A DNA stretch of 64,000 bases from Rickettsiella endosymbiont of Xylota segnis. Lineage in GTDB: Bacteria; Pseudomonadota; Gammaproteobacteria; Diplorickettsiales; Diplorickettsiaceae. Below the pieces are notes generated by a model. It saw only the letters and a program-made list of their open reading frames with translations. It was not told the origin of the DNA and did no database searches. Shown here one piece after another: positions 9,636 to 19,339 of this stretch. Within the stretch, counting starts at the first letter, position 1. The number at the start of each line of letters is the position of its first letter. The stretch is from contig NZ_OZ026451.1 in assembly GCF_964019545.1 (NCBI RefSeq), positions 1,421,001 through 1,485,000 of the forward strand. Reading direction: 5' to 3'. The position numbers were made by a program, and so were the translations under genes.

Positions 9636-9680
9636 ACGCTTTTATTTTTTAATGAAATTTTTAAAACTTATTCTTCTTTC

Positions 9681-9708
9681 ATTATGCATTCAAATGATAA
9701 ATTGTCAA
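9681..9708 (-). promoter_or_regulatory. Sigma-70 promoter of the pil operon
   Basis: On the minus strand a perfect -35 TTGACA (9708-9703) is followed after 16 nt by CATAAT (9686-9681). Transcription would start near 9674, about 40 nt upstream of the pilM ATG. Confidence 0.65.
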
Positions 9709-9895
9709 TTATTTAATACATAATCAGGCAGCTATTATTTTTGAAATGTCATGATGTTAAAAAATCCCTACTACTTTCTTTTAATCAAAATAAAGTGTAC
9801 AAAGACCTCATTACACACTATTTTTATTAAAACCCTTGTTTAAGAGGGAAGTCACTTAAGTTATGATAGAACCCAGCTAATCAACTGTTTTCATT

Positions 9896-12358
9896 ATGAA
9901 ACGATCGAATCATTTTTCCCGTAATTTTTTTTTCATGCTATTAAGCCTTTTTATCACGCTTTTAGTAGCTGGAAGTCTCCTTTATATTTATCTTGATAAA
10001 CAATTACCCGATGTTGAGGAATTAAAATCCGTACAACTTCCCATTCCGATGCGGATTTACACCAGTGATGGACAACCTATCGCTGAATTTGGAGAGTTAC
10101 ACCGAAATCTTGTTAGATTGAATGAAGTTCCTAATTTGATGGTTAAAGCTTTTTTAGCCACCGAAGATCAGCGCTTTTTAGAACATCATGGTGTTGATTT
10201 TTATGGTTTATTACGTGCTGCGGGTGAAGTATTGCTCACAGGAAGTAAAGTACAAGGAGGAAGTACTATTACAATGCAAGTTGCGCGTAATTTTTATTTA
10301 TCTCGGGAAAAAACTTTTTTAAGAAAATTTACTGAAATTTTACTCTCACTAAAAATCGAACGAGAATTTACTAAAGAACAAATTTTAGAACTTTACCTTA
10401 ATAAAATCTTTCTTGGAAATCGTGCTTATGGTATTGCCGCTGCTGCGCAAGTTTATTTTAATAAAACACTTAATCAACTCACGTTACCGGAAATGGCAAC
10501 TATTGCTGGCTTACCAAAAGCCCCTTCTGCCATTAACCCGTTAGTTAACCCAATTGCGGCTAAACAACGTCGTGATCATGTCTTAATGCGTATGTATGAA
10601 TTGGGTTATATCTCTAAAGCGGTTTATGGATCCGCAATAGCAACACCGATGTTAACACATGCGCAAACTAATACCGGAGGAATGATTAAAGCACCTTATG
10701 TCGCTGAAATGGTACGTGACATGATGTATAAAAGTTTTGGTGAAGATATTTATTTGAAAGGTTACAATGTTTATACCACAATCAATTCGGCCCAACAAAT
10801 TGCTGCTGATAAAGCCTTACGGGTTACTTTATTAGCTTACGATAAACGACACGAATATAGGAAGCCAGAAAAAAATATTGCGCCATTAGATGCAAATAAA
10901 GTAACTCATACTTTGAATGCATTACATCGCGTTGCTTCTATCAATGGTTTAGACGCAGCTATTGTTATTTCTGTGACTGATCAAGCTATTACTGCTCTTT
11001 TAGTCGATAATCAAATGATTTTCATTCCTTGGCAAGGTGTAGCCTGGACCATGCCCCACCTTGACGCAACTAATTTAAATCCTCCACCTGACATCTTGAA
11101 AAATAAAGTTCATGTCGGCGATGTTATTCGTGTAGAGTTAACTGCAAATAATACTTGGGAATTATCGCAAATTCCTAAAGTACAAGGTGCTTTAGTCGCA
11201 TTAAATCCACAAACAGGTGCCATTAGCGCATTAGTCGGTGGTTTTGATTATAATGTAAGCAAATTTAATCGTGTCGTTCAAGCAGAACGACAACCCGGAT
11301 CCGGGTTCAAACCTTTCATTTATGCAGCTGCTCTAGCTAAGGGATATACCCTAGCCAATGTGTTTAATGACGCTCCATTGGTTTTTGATATACCTGGTCG
11401 TGATGAACCTTGGCGCCCACAAAATGATAATCATATTTTCAGCGGCCCAAGGCGTTTACGTATTGCTCTAGTTAAATCCATCAATCTTATATCCGTGCGC
11501 TTATTACAAGCTATCGATGTTCCCTATGTATTAACGTATGTAAAAAGATTTGGTTTTAACTCAAAAAAATTACCGCGCAATCTCACTTTAGCACTCGGTA
11601 CAGGTGAAGTCACTCCTCTTGAATTAGCTCGAGCATATGCTGTGTTTGCTAATGGCGGCTTTCGAATAACCCCGTATTTAATTGATCATATTACCAATGA
11701 ACAAGGTCAAATCATCTATAAAGCAGAACCTAAAATAGCTTGTGAAGCTTGTTTACGCGGAGAAATTGAACCCCCATTAACAGATGAAAAAGATAGTCCT
11801 TATGCACCACAAGTCATTCCTGCTGACATCGCTTTCCTCATGACATCTGCTTTAAAAGATGTCATTCGTTATGGCACAGGTTCACAGGCAAGGGTGTTGA
11901 ATCGGAATGATCTGGCCGGAAAAACTGGTACAACAAGTGATTATGTCGATACTTGGTTTACAGGATTTAATAGTAATTTGGTATCAACTGTTTGGATAGG
12001 ATTCGATCAACCGAGTTCTGTTCAAGAATATGGCTCAAAAGCCGCTTTACCTATGTGGATTGATTTCATGCGTGTCGCATTAAAAGGCCAGGCTGAAAAA
12101 ACCATGCCACAACCTACTGATATAGTAACGGCAAATATCGACCCCACCACAGGTAATTTATTACCTGATGGAACACCAGGCTCTATCCTAGAATATTTTC
12201 GTAAAGATGATTTATCAAGAATATCGACGCAAGAAGATACAACCCCATTCAATGTGATTGATAGTCCTGGGGAAGTACCTATAGATAACAATAATACTGA
12301 TACTCAAATGCCAGCAGAAAAGCAAGATAACACAACAAACAATGAACCGGTTTTTTAG
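9896..12358 (+). CDS. mrcA: Penicillin-binding protein 1A (bifunctional transglycosylase/transpeptidase)
   Basis: This class A PBP polymerises glycan strands and crosslinks peptides at the inner membrane. The 820 residues comprise an N-terminal membrane helix, a GT51 transglycosylase (TEDQRFLEHHGVDFYG near 90 and GGSTITMQVARN near 120), an OB-like insert, and a transpeptidase with SGFK (catalytic serine in the QPGSGFKPF segment), SIN and KTGT motifs. The C-terminal tail is acidic and asparagine-rich. It is divergent from pilM and runs tail to tail, 1 nt apart, with the TlpA-like gene. Its probable activator LpoA is encoded 8 kb downstream. A TATGAT at 9862-9867 could be its -10 box. Confidence 0.95.
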   Translation: MKRSNHFSRNFFFMLLSLFITLLVAGSLLYIYLDKQLPDVEELKSVQLPIPMRIYTSDGQPIAEFGELHRNLVRLNEVPNLMVKAFLATEDQRFLEHHGVDFYGLLRAAGEVLLTGSKVQGGSTITMQVARNFYLSREKTFLRKFTEILLSLKIEREFTKEQILELYLNKIFLGNRAYGIAAAAQVYFNKTLNQLTLPEMATIAGLPKAPSAINPLVNPIAAKQRRDHVLMRMYELGYISKAVYGSAIATPMLTHAQTNTGGMIKAPYVAEMVRDMMYKSFGEDIYLKGYNVYTTINSAQQIAADKALRVTLLAYDKRHEYRKPEKNIAPLDANKVTHTLNALHRVASINGLDAAIVISVTDQAITALLVDNQMIFIPWQGVAWTMPHLDATNLNPPPDILKNKVHVGDVIRVELTANNTWELSQIPKVQGALVALNPQTGAISALVGGFDYNVSKFNRVVQAERQPGSGFKPFIYAAALAKGYTLANVFNDAPLVFDIPGRDEPWRPQNDNHIFSGPRRLRIALVKSINLISVRLLQAIDVPYVLTYVKRFGFNSKKLPRNLTLALGTGEVTPLELARAYAVFANGGFRITPYLIDHITNEQGQIIYKAEPKIACEACLRGEIEPPLTDEKDSPYAPQVIPADIAFLMTSALKDVIRYGTGSQARVLNRNDLAGKTGTTSDYVDTWFTGFNSNLVSTVWIGFDQPSSVQEYGSKAALPMWIDFMRVALKGQAEKTMPQPTDIVTANIDPTTGNLLPDGTPGSILEYFRKDDLSRISTQEDTTPFNVIDSPGEVPIDNNNTDTQMPAEKQDNTTNNEPVF

Positions 12359-12359
12359 T

Positions 12360-12794
12360 TTATAAGCCAACAGCTCTTTCTAAACTACGTTTTGTTTGTG
12401 GTCCTTCTAATACATGTTTCAATCGACCGTCAGGTCCAATAATAAATGTGGTTGGCAAACCGGATATCCCTCGTATACCAAAATTAGCTTTCGGATCATC
12501 CACTAATGTAGGAAATATAACGCCACTTCGTTGTATATGTTGCTGTAAATTACCTGGATCATCATAATTAAATCCGAACATCGCTACCTGGTCAGCATGC
12601 GCTCGATAAAATGCATTTAATTCGGGTATTTCGCCCATACAATATTCACACCATGTTGCCCAATAACTAATAACCACCCATCTACCTTTATAATTAGAAA
12701 AATTAAGATCTCTTACTATGCTGGCTCCCCATACAACGCTAGACACACTTAACAAAATGCTGGTTAATAGCACTAATTTAAAAATTTTACGCAT
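12360..12794 (-). CDS. TlpA/ResA-like periplasmic thioredoxin
   Basis: The protein has a signal peptide or anchor (MRKIFKLVLLTSILLSVSSV) and a thioredoxin fold with the active-site segment WATWCEYC, a CxxC pair, plus the cis-proline region ISGLPTTFIIGPDGR. TlpA-like proteins reduce or exchange periplasmic disulfides, often for cytochrome c maturation. The open frame extends to 12842, but the ATG at 12794 has a GAGG 6 nt upstream and begins the signal peptide, so I use it. At 144 residues it is a minimal family member. Confidence 0.85.
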   Translation of the reverse strand: MRKIFKLVLLTSILLSVSSVVWGASIVRDLNFSNYKGRWVVISYWATWCEYCMGEIPELNAFYRAHADQVAMFGFNYDDPGNLQQHIQRSGVIFPTLVDDPKANFGIRGISGLPTTFIIGPDGRLKHVLEGPQTKRSLERAVGL

Positions 12795-13013
12795 ATTATT
12801 CCTCGCAGTAGAAATGAGGTCGATCAATTTTGTGACAAACACTTAATAATTTTATTGGTTTTAAATCAGTGATCAATTCCATTAAACTTCAATTTTTAAA
12901 ATAACTCAAGGAGGACTCTTAGTTCAAAAATAACACTGTCAAATTAAGTCACTAAATCTAAATTTCTAAGTCTTTATCCTTTTATTTTGCTAATGAGCTT
13001 GTTACCATGCGTT

Positions 13014-13094
13014 TTCGCTTAGGGGTGCCTAATAATTGGGCTGAGAAATACCCTTCTAACCTGATCGGGATGGGATCATGTCCGCGTAGGAAAA
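13014..13094 (+). promoter_or_regulatory. TPP riboswitch (THI element)
   Basis: The region has the conserved THI-box parts in order: AGGGGTGCC (from 13021), GGGCTGAGAAATACCC (13038-13053), ACCTGATCGGGATGGGATCATG, and GCGTAGGAAAAG ending near 13095. The AGGA that would serve as ribosome binding site for thiZ (ATG at 13099) lies in the 3' strand of the closing P1 helix, which can pair with TTTTC at 13013-13017. Thiamine pyrophosphate binding should therefore block translation initiation. Confidence 0.93.
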
Positions 13095-13098
13095 GTGT

Positions 13099-13827
13099 AT
13101 GTTAAAATCGCCCGCTGTATTGGTAAGTAACGCAAGTTTGCACTATCAAGATAAAATTCTATTCGACCAATTAAATTTCTATTTGGCAGCTGGACAAACA
13201 ACTTGTCTATTAGGTATAAGCGGCATTGGCAAAAGTCGTTTTTTACAGCTTATCGCCGGATTAAACTCTATCTCAGCCCCTGTCGCCACCTGCGATCAGA
13301 AAGGCTTGGCCGGTCGCTTAGCTTATATGCCGCAAACCCATGCTTTGTTACCTTGGCTCACTATTTTAGATAATGTTGTCTTAGGCTACCGCCTAAGACG
13401 AGACAATAAGCCGTATATTCAAGCTCGGGAATTATTACATCAGCTAGGCTTAAATGAGGCCATAAATAAATACCCTGCACAATTGTCGGGTGGAATGCAA
13501 CAACGTGCCATGTTAGCACGCATACTGTTAGAAAAGCGGCCTATCGTATTGATGGATGAGCCTTTTTCTGCTTTAGATACCATAACTCGTTATCACCTAC
13601 AAGAACTAACTGCAAACGCATTAAAAGATCACACTGTATTATTAGTGACACATGACCCCTTAGAAGCATTGCGTTTGGGACATCACATTGCAATTATGTC
13701 AGGTGAACCTGCAAAAATAAATTTTATAAACTGCGATCTTGCTGACTTACCACCTCGCTCATTAAATAATCCTGAATTATTACAATGGCAAACCAAACTT
13801 TTAAGTATGCTGCAGGAACTTAAATAA
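13099..13827 (+). CDS. thiZ: Thiamine-precursor ABC transporter ATPase
   Basis: An ABC ATPase of 242 residues with Walker A (GISGIGKSR, about residues 40-48), Q-loop, signature LSGGMQQR (about 128) and Walker B (IVLMDEPFSALD). It belongs to the nitrate/taurine/ThiZ group. The TPP riboswitch directly upstream and the NMT1-type binding protein two genes on indicate uptake of a thiamine pyrimidine precursor. The stop overlaps the thiX start (TAATG). Confidence 0.88.
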   Translation: MLKSPAVLVSNASLHYQDKILFDQLNFYLAAGQTTCLLGISGIGKSRFLQLIAGLNSISAPVATCDQKGLAGRLAYMPQTHALLPWLTILDNVVLGYRLRRDNKPYIQARELLHQLGLNEAINKYPAQLSGGMQQRAMLARILLEKRPIVLMDEPFSALDTITRYHLQELTANALKDHTVLLVTHDPLEALRLGHHIAIMSGEPAKINFINCDLADLPPRSLNNPELLQWQTKLLSMLQELK

Positions 13828-14696
13828 TGGTGCCATTTATTGTTTTGCGTAATCAATTCAGCAATAGAATTACGCAGCTTCAAAAATTCGTGATATCTCT
13901 ATGGCCCTTAAAACTTAATGTTTGCAAACAGTTATTTTTAAAAATTTATCCCTTATTTTTTCATAAAATGTGCATCCCAGTTTGGTTTATTATGATCTGG
14001 GAATGTTTGATTCGTATTTTACAACTACCTAATTACATATTACCCACCCCATTTGAAGTTTTACACAGCCTAATTAACCATGCAGGGTTGATTACATCAC
14101 AAACGTTACCGACGCTAGCTGAAATTCTCTTTGGCTTATTTTTTGGAATTGTATTAGGCGTAGCTATTGCGCTCAGTATGTGCTTATTTCGTACACTGCA
14201 TGCCTTCTTACTTCCTTTATTATTGGCCAGCCAAGCTTTACCAGTATTTGCAATTGCTCCCTTATTGGTGCTTTGGTTTGGTTATGGAATAACAGCTAAG
14301 ATTATTACCACCACTTTCATGTTATTTTTTCCTATCACCAATAATTTTCTTGATGGTTTAAAACAAACGCCAGAAAATTATTTAAACATCGCTGAGATTA
14401 TGAATAGTAATCGTTGGCAAGTTCTCTATCAAATCCGTATTCCAGCGGCGTTACCGAACCTTGCCTCCGGCATTCGACTTGCAACGGCAATGGCTCCTTT
14501 AGGAGCCATTATTGGAGAGTGGGTTGGATCGAATCAAGGTTTAGGTTTTTTATTGTTAAATGCTAACGCCCAGATGCAAATTGATTTAATGTTTGCTGTA
14601 TTAGTGATTATATTTTTTCTAGGAATTTTTCTGTATTTCCTTGTTGATACTTTACTTAATCTGGCTTTACCCTGGACTTTGTTAAAGTCGGCTTAA
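13827..14696 (+). CDS. thiX: Thiamine-precursor ABC transporter permease
   Basis: A 289-residue permease with about six membrane helices. It carries the EAA-type cytoplasmic loop (around NYLNIAEIMNSNRWQVLYQI, then IRIPAALPNLASGIRLA) that contacts the ATPase. It belongs to the SsuC/ThiX type of ABC permeases. The start overlaps thiZ, consistent with translational coupling and control by the same TPP riboswitch. Confidence 0.87.
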   Translation: MVPFIVLRNQFSNRITQLQKFVISLWPLKLNVCKQLFLKIYPLFFHKMCIPVWFIMIWECLIRILQLPNYILPTPFEVLHSLINHAGLITSQTLPTLAEILFGLFFGIVLGVAIALSMCLFRTLHAFLLPLLLASQALPVFAIAPLLVLWFGYGITAKIITTTFMLFFPITNNFLDGLKQTPENYLNIAEIMNSNRWQVLYQIRIPAALPNLASGIRLATAMAPLGAIIGEWVGSNQGLGFLLLNANAQMQIDLMFAVLVIIFFLGIFLYFLVDTLLNLALPWTLLKSA

Positions 14697-14735
14697 ACAA
14701 TAGGTCCCTAATTTTAAAAAATAAAATATTTATTT

Positions 14736-15674
14736 ATGCAAATACAAAAAAAAATTATTCTTCTAATAAGCATTTTGTTATTTAACAATAACGTTGCGGC
14801 TAAGCCTTTAACATTGATTCTAGATTGGCTGGTTAATCCCGATCATGCAGCCATTTTTGTCGCAGAAGAACAAGGATTCTTCGCCCGCGAAGGATTACAA
14901 GTTAATATTATTGCGCCTAGCAACCCAGATGATGGCACTAAACTGGTAGCAGCAGGCCACGCTGATTTGGCCGTTAGTTATGAACCGCAATTAGTGGTAC
15001 AAGCTGCAAAAGGTTTACCTTTAATACGCATTGCCACATTAATAAACCAACCTTTAAATTGTTTAATTGTAAAAAAAGATGGGCCTATTCATCAGCTTGC
15101 CGATCTAAAAGGAAAACGCATCGCTTATACATCGCATGTTGAAGGAACGCTAATGTTAAATGCCTTATTAGAAAAGGCACACTTGCGGATGAGTGACGTA
15201 CAAACAATTAATGTACAATACGATTTGACACAAGCACTTTTAAGCAATCGTGTCGATGCGGTTATTAATGTAATGCGCAACGTAGAACCTTTGGAAATGC
15301 AGTTTGCTCATCAAGCAGTAAAAATCTTTCCAGTCGAGCTAGCTAGGATTCCAACTTATGATGAATTAATTATCGTCGCCAATAAAAATAAATTATCTGA
15401 TCCACGTATTATTAAATTTTTGACAGCACTTAGTGAAGCAACACACTACTTACTGAGTAATCCAGAAAAAAGCTGGCTAATATTTGCAAGAAACCATCCT
15501 GCCCTAAACAATCAGTTAAATCATCAGATCTGGCAAGCTACATTACCTTATATTGCACCTTATCCAATTAATTTCAACAAAAATGCTTACCAAAAATTTA
15601 TGTTATTTTTACAGCAAAAAAAGATAATACATAACACATTAGTAAGTGAAGATTATGTGTTAAAATTAATCTAA
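14736..15674 (+). CDS. thiY: Thiamine-precursor (HMP/formylaminopyrimidine-type) binding protein
   Basis: A 312-residue periplasmic solute-binding protein of the NMT1/THI5-like type. It has a signal peptide (KKIILLISILLFNNNVAAK) and a family-typical mature start (LTLILDWLVNPDHAAIFVAE), then GFFAREGL and the segment ADLAVSYEPQLV. ThiY proteins deliver pyrimidine moieties of thiamine to ThiXZ. The exact ligand (HMP or its formylamino precursor) cannot be decided from sequence. It lies 39 nt after thiX in the riboswitch-controlled operon. Confidence 0.87.
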   Translation: MQIQKKIILLISILLFNNNVAAKPLTLILDWLVNPDHAAIFVAEEQGFFAREGLQVNIIAPSNPDDGTKLVAAGHADLAVSYEPQLVVQAAKGLPLIRIATLINQPLNCLIVKKDGPIHQLADLKGKRIAYTSHVEGTLMLNALLEKAHLRMSDVQTINVQYDLTQALLSNRVDAVINVMRNVEPLEMQFAHQAVKIFPVELARIPTYDELIIVANKNKLSDPRIIKFLTALSEATHYLLSNPEKSWLIFARNHPALNNQLNHQIWQATLPYIAPYPINFNKNAYQKFMLFLQQKKIIHNTLVSEDYVLKLI

Positions 15675-15702
15675 TATCATTATAAATTAATAATAAAATT
15701 AA

Positions 15703-16896
15703 ATGCAAATTTCCTATATTTACCGCTGTTTAATAGGCGCAATTGTAATCCTACTTTCAGCTTGTCAGCCCTCAAAAAAACTAGAACACAATACTAATCG
15801 GATACTTGTAACCCCATTATCTGCCAATGGAATTGTCTTACCTGTTATCATTAAAAATAAACGTTATTCTTTTTTATTAGATACTGGAGCTAGTTATTCA
15901 GCAATAGATAATAAGCTCGCATCCCTTTTAACATTAGCTACACCAAAAGAAGATATTCCTCTTTATTTTAATCAATTTCTTACTGATGGTTTAATTACTA
16001 CGAATGATAAATTAAATAATTTTAAATTGTGGCGTCCTTTACCAATAGAAATAGGAACTTATACTATTTTGGGCCATGATCCGTGGATTGGGCTAGATTT
16101 AACATTATTTAGTCAAGCTTTTGGTCAAAAAATAGATGGTATTTTAGGTGTAGAGGTTTTTCGTCAATTAAACTGGGCTATTAATAATAAAGCTAAAACC
16201 ATAACTATATGGAAGCAGGCGCCATTCAAAATTAATTATCAAAATTGTGTTCCCTACGAAGATGCTTACGCTCAATCTCCTTTATTAATAATAAATAATA
16301 AAAACCAATCTGGCCAATGGAATTCTGCATCTTTAAACGTAGATACTGGTGCGGATGATACTATAATTTCTAATGAGCTTTTGAGTTTTTGGGAAAACTC
16401 AAAAAAGTGCAAACTGACTTTGGACCAAAAAAATATTGTTGGCGCTTCAGCAAGTGGATTAAACACCAATGAAACTTACTTAATTGATTGTTTATTTTTT
16501 GATCAGATGCGCGTAGGAAACTTCAAAATCCATGTAACTAAAAATAATATAAACAAATTAGGATTTGATTTTTTTTCACGTTTTGATAATTATATTTTTA
16601 TCCCTAATAAAATGCAATTTTGTTACAACGCTGCAAAATTTACTCAAAATGATAAAAAATTCTTACGTTATTTTTCATTAGCTTATTATAATAATCATCT
16701 GGAATTTCGTTATAACAATCCAGATAATATTGCTCGCTACCATTTATTAAATGGGGATATTTTACTTCAAATTAATCATATTAATGTTAATAAATTAGAC
16801 ATTAAAAAAATTAGGGAATTATTAAATATTACGCCATTTAATAAATTAAGCTTATTAATCCTTCGAGATAAAAATAAAATAAAATTACAAATTTAG
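15703..16896 (+). CDS. Lipoprotein with two aspartic-protease motifs and a C-terminal PDZ-like domain
   Basis: This 397-residue protein begins with a lipoprotein signal (IVILLSAC; lipidated cysteine about residue 21). It has two copies of the retropepsin-like active-site motif: LLDTGASYSAI (Asp60) and NVDTGADDTIISNELL (Asp214). A DGILGVEVF segment at 145-153 matches the ILG element of the first lobe. The last 65 residues (YHLLNGDILLQINHINV...) look like a PDZ domain. It may be a periplasmic, membrane-tethered aspartic peptidase in which both lobes are in one chain. Substrate is unknown. It follows the thi operon by 28 nt, which may be coincidental. Confidence 0.75.
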   Translation: MQISYIYRCLIGAIVILLSACQPSKKLEHNTNRILVTPLSANGIVLPVIIKNKRYSFLLDTGASYSAIDNKLASLLTLATPKEDIPLYFNQFLTDGLITTNDKLNNFKLWRPLPIEIGTYTILGHDPWIGLDLTLFSQAFGQKIDGILGVEVFRQLNWAINNKAKTITIWKQAPFKINYQNCVPYEDAYAQSPLLIINNKNQSGQWNSASLNVDTGADDTIISNELLSFWENSKKCKLTLDQKNIVGASASGLNTNETYLIDCLFFDQMRVGNFKIHVTKNNINKLGFDFFSRFDNYIFIPNKMQFCYNAAKFTQNDKKFLRYFSLAYYNNHLEFRYNNPDNIARYHLLNGDILLQINHINVNKLDIKKIRELLNITPFNKLSLLILRDKNKIKLQI

Positions 16897-17033
16897 CAAT
16901 ATCCGAAAATAAATATAAATAAAAATGATTGAGGTTTGGTATTACCTAGGCTCCAAAGAATCCAATCTCCCTCTTTTTCATCTGAAAAAATAAATCATGC
17001 AGGAAGTTAGAAATTTCGTTACAATCCTCGTCT

Positions 17034-19208
17034 ATGTCTAATCCTAATCATCCCTTATTAGAATCATTAAATGAGGCACAACAACAGGTCGTTGCTGCCC
17101 CACTAACACATTTGTTGGTACTAGCCGGAGCAGGTAGCGGAAAAACACGCGTGTTAGTCCATCGTATTGCCTGGCTAATCAATGTGGAAAATATATCCCC
17201 GCATAATATTCTTGCCGTAACTTTTACTAACAAAGCTGCTGGAGAAATGCGCCAACGTTTAGAAAATTTACTCGATATTCCTATGCGAATGATGTGGGTG
17301 GGTACATTTCATGGACTTGCTCATCGCTTATTACGCCAACATTGGGAAGCAGCAGGCTTACCCCAAGCGTTTCAAATATTAGATAGTGATGATCAATATC
17401 GTGTAATCAAACGAATTTTGGTCAGCTTGAATCTTGATGAAGCGCAATGGGCTCCGAAAAAAGTGCAATGGTTTATTAATCAACAAAAAGATGAAGGGAT
17501 ACGATCTCATCAAGTCGCTAACGCCAATGATCCCTATACCAAAACCTTAGTTCGTATCTACCAAACTTATGAAGAGATTTGTATTCGAAATGGTGTCATC
17601 GATTTTGCAGAATTAATTTTACGCAGTTATGAACTTTTTATTAAAAACCCAGATATTTTACACCATTATCAAGAACGTTTTCGATATATTTTAGTCGATG
17701 AATTTCAAGACACTAACACCATTCAATACGCTTGGTTAAAATTATTATGTAGCGGAAAAAACTATTTAATGATAGTTGGCGATGATGACCAATCTATTTA
17801 TGGATGGCGTGGCGCTCGTGTAAAAAATATTCAAGATTTTACGCGTGATTTTCCAGAAAATCAGATGATTCGCCTCGAACAAAATTATCGTTCAACTGGG
17901 GTAATTTTAGCCGCTTCCAATACCTTAATAACGCACAACGATGGTCGTTTAGGTAAAAAGCTTTGGAGCAATGGTGGTCAAGGTGATCTTATATCACTCT
18001 ATGGTGCTTTTAACGATTTAGATGAAGCGCGTTTTATCGTTAACCAAATAAAACAAGGATTAAAGAAAGAAGTATTAGCGAATGAAATTGCTATTTTGTA
18101 TCGATCTAACGCACAATCACGTGTACTTGAAGAAGCTTTAATTTCAGCTCAAATTCCTTATCGCATCTATGGTGGATTGCGCTTTTTCGAACGTGCTGAA
18201 ATCAAAGACGCCTTAGCGTATTTACGTTTAATTGCAAATCGAAATGATGATCCGGCTTTCGAGCGCGTCGTCAATACTCCAACGCGAGGTATTGGCGATC
18301 AAACCTTACAAACCCTACGAATGGAAGCACGTTCTCAAGCTATTTCTCTATGGCAAGCCGCTCAACATTTATTAACTACGCAAACCTTATCTGCACGTGC
18401 AGCCAATGCATTAACTCTTTTTATTCAATTGATCGACAAAACAGATGAAGATACTAAAAACCTAACCCTGGCAGAACAAACCGAACAAGTTCTAAATAGT
18501 AGTGGTTTATTTAGTCATTATAAAAAAGAAAAAGGCGAACGTGGTCAAGCACGCATTGAAAATCTTGAAGAATTAATCAATGCTACTAGACAATTTGTTC
18601 CTGAAGACAGTAGTGTTTCTATTTTATCTGCCTTTCTTGCGCATGTTGCATTGGAAGCAGGTGAACATCAAGCCAATGACCAGCAAGAATGTGTACAGTT
18701 AATGACTTTACATTCTGCTAAAGGTTTGGAATTTCCCTGGGTATTTTTATGTGGAATGGAAGAGGGATTGTTCCCGCATCATATGTCCCATGAAGAACCA
18801 GGTCGACTAGAAGAAGAGCGTCGACTCTGTTATGTAGGTATGACGCGTGCAATGCGCAAATTATTTCTCAGCTATGCTGAAGTTAGACGTTTACATGGCA
18901 CCGAAAGTCATCATCGACCCTCTCGATTTATTTCCGAAATTCCCAAAGAGTTACTAGAAGAAGTTCGTTTGCGGACCTCAGTTATCAGACCTACGCAAAC
19001 ATTAAAACCGTCAAAAAATTCCACTCGTGATTCGGTGATAGGTGATACCGGATTACGCATTGGGCAAACTGTCACGCATCCAGCGTTTGGTGAAGGAACA
19101 TTGATTGATGCCGAAGGACGTGGTGAACATACGCGTTTACAAATAAAATTTAATCAAGCAGGTACAAAATGGTTGGTGGCAAGTTATGCCAAACTAACCG
19201 CAAAATAA
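17034..19208 (+). CDS. uvrD: DNA helicase II UvrD
   Basis: A 3'-5' superfamily 1 helicase for nucleotide excision and mismatch repair. The 724 residues carry the Q motif (LNEAQQQVV), Walker A (AGAGSGKT, about 32-39), motif Ia (TFTNKAAGEM), Walker B (LVDEFQDTN, about 222), motif III (DDDQSIYGWRGA), motif IV (LEQNYRS), motif V (TLHSAKGLEFPWVFL) and VI (VGMTRA). The C-terminal segment (RIGQTVTHPAFGEGTLI) is the Tudor-like domain that binds RNA polymerase in UvrD/PcrA. Confidence 0.95.
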   Translation: MSNPNHPLLESLNEAQQQVVAAPLTHLLVLAGAGSGKTRVLVHRIAWLINVENISPHNILAVTFTNKAAGEMRQRLENLLDIPMRMMWVGTFHGLAHRLLRQHWEAAGLPQAFQILDSDDQYRVIKRILVSLNLDEAQWAPKKVQWFINQQKDEGIRSHQVANANDPYTKTLVRIYQTYEEICIRNGVIDFAELILRSYELFIKNPDILHHYQERFRYILVDEFQDTNTIQYAWLKLLCSGKNYLMIVGDDDQSIYGWRGARVKNIQDFTRDFPENQMIRLEQNYRSTGVILAASNTLITHNDGRLGKKLWSNGGQGDLISLYGAFNDLDEARFIVNQIKQGLKKEVLANEIAILYRSNAQSRVLEEALISAQIPYRIYGGLRFFERAEIKDALAYLRLIANRNDDPAFERVVNTPTRGIGDQTLQTLRMEARSQAISLWQAAQHLLTTQTLSARAANALTLFIQLIDKTDEDTKNLTLAEQTEQVLNSSGLFSHYKKEKGERGQARIENLEELINATRQFVPEDSSVSILSAFLAHVALEAGEHQANDQQECVQLMTLHSAKGLEFPWVFLCGMEEGLFPHHMSHEEPGRLEEERRLCYVGMTRAMRKLFLSYAEVRRLHGTESHHRPSRFISEIPKELLEEVRLRTSVIRPTQTLKPSKNSTRDSVIGDTGLRIGQTVTHPAFGEGTLIDAEGRGEHTRLQIKFNQAGTKWLVASYAKLTAK

Positions 19209-19212
19209 AAAT

Positions 19213-19323
19213 ACTTTTCGCACTTGAATTTTTGCCTGCGTTGCTGCTCACCTCGCAATCCTCATGTATCTTGAATACACTGGGTTGCTTCATTTTCGCG
19301 GCGCCTTGTCTAAAATCCAATTG
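19213..19323. repeat. Dispersed intergenic repeat, copy 1
   Basis: About 110 bp directly after uvrD. Read on the minus strand it begins CAATTGGATTTTAGAC and ends CAAGTGCGAAAAG. A diverged version lies at 38133-38240 on the plus strand and aligns along its whole length with few gaps (shared blocks CAATTGGATTTT, CGAAAATGA, and GCAAGCGCGAA versus TCAAGTGCGAA). It is noncoding as far as I can see. It resembles a small interspersed element rather than a terminator. Confidence 0.65.
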
Positions 19324-19339
19324 CTGTGAGTGTATATAT

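Noticed and set aside
16930-16966. Imperfect hairpin after the aspartic-protease gene as a terminator
   Set aside because: The arms (GATTG...TTTGG and CCAAA...CAATC) have internal mismatches and no T run follows, so I do not call it.
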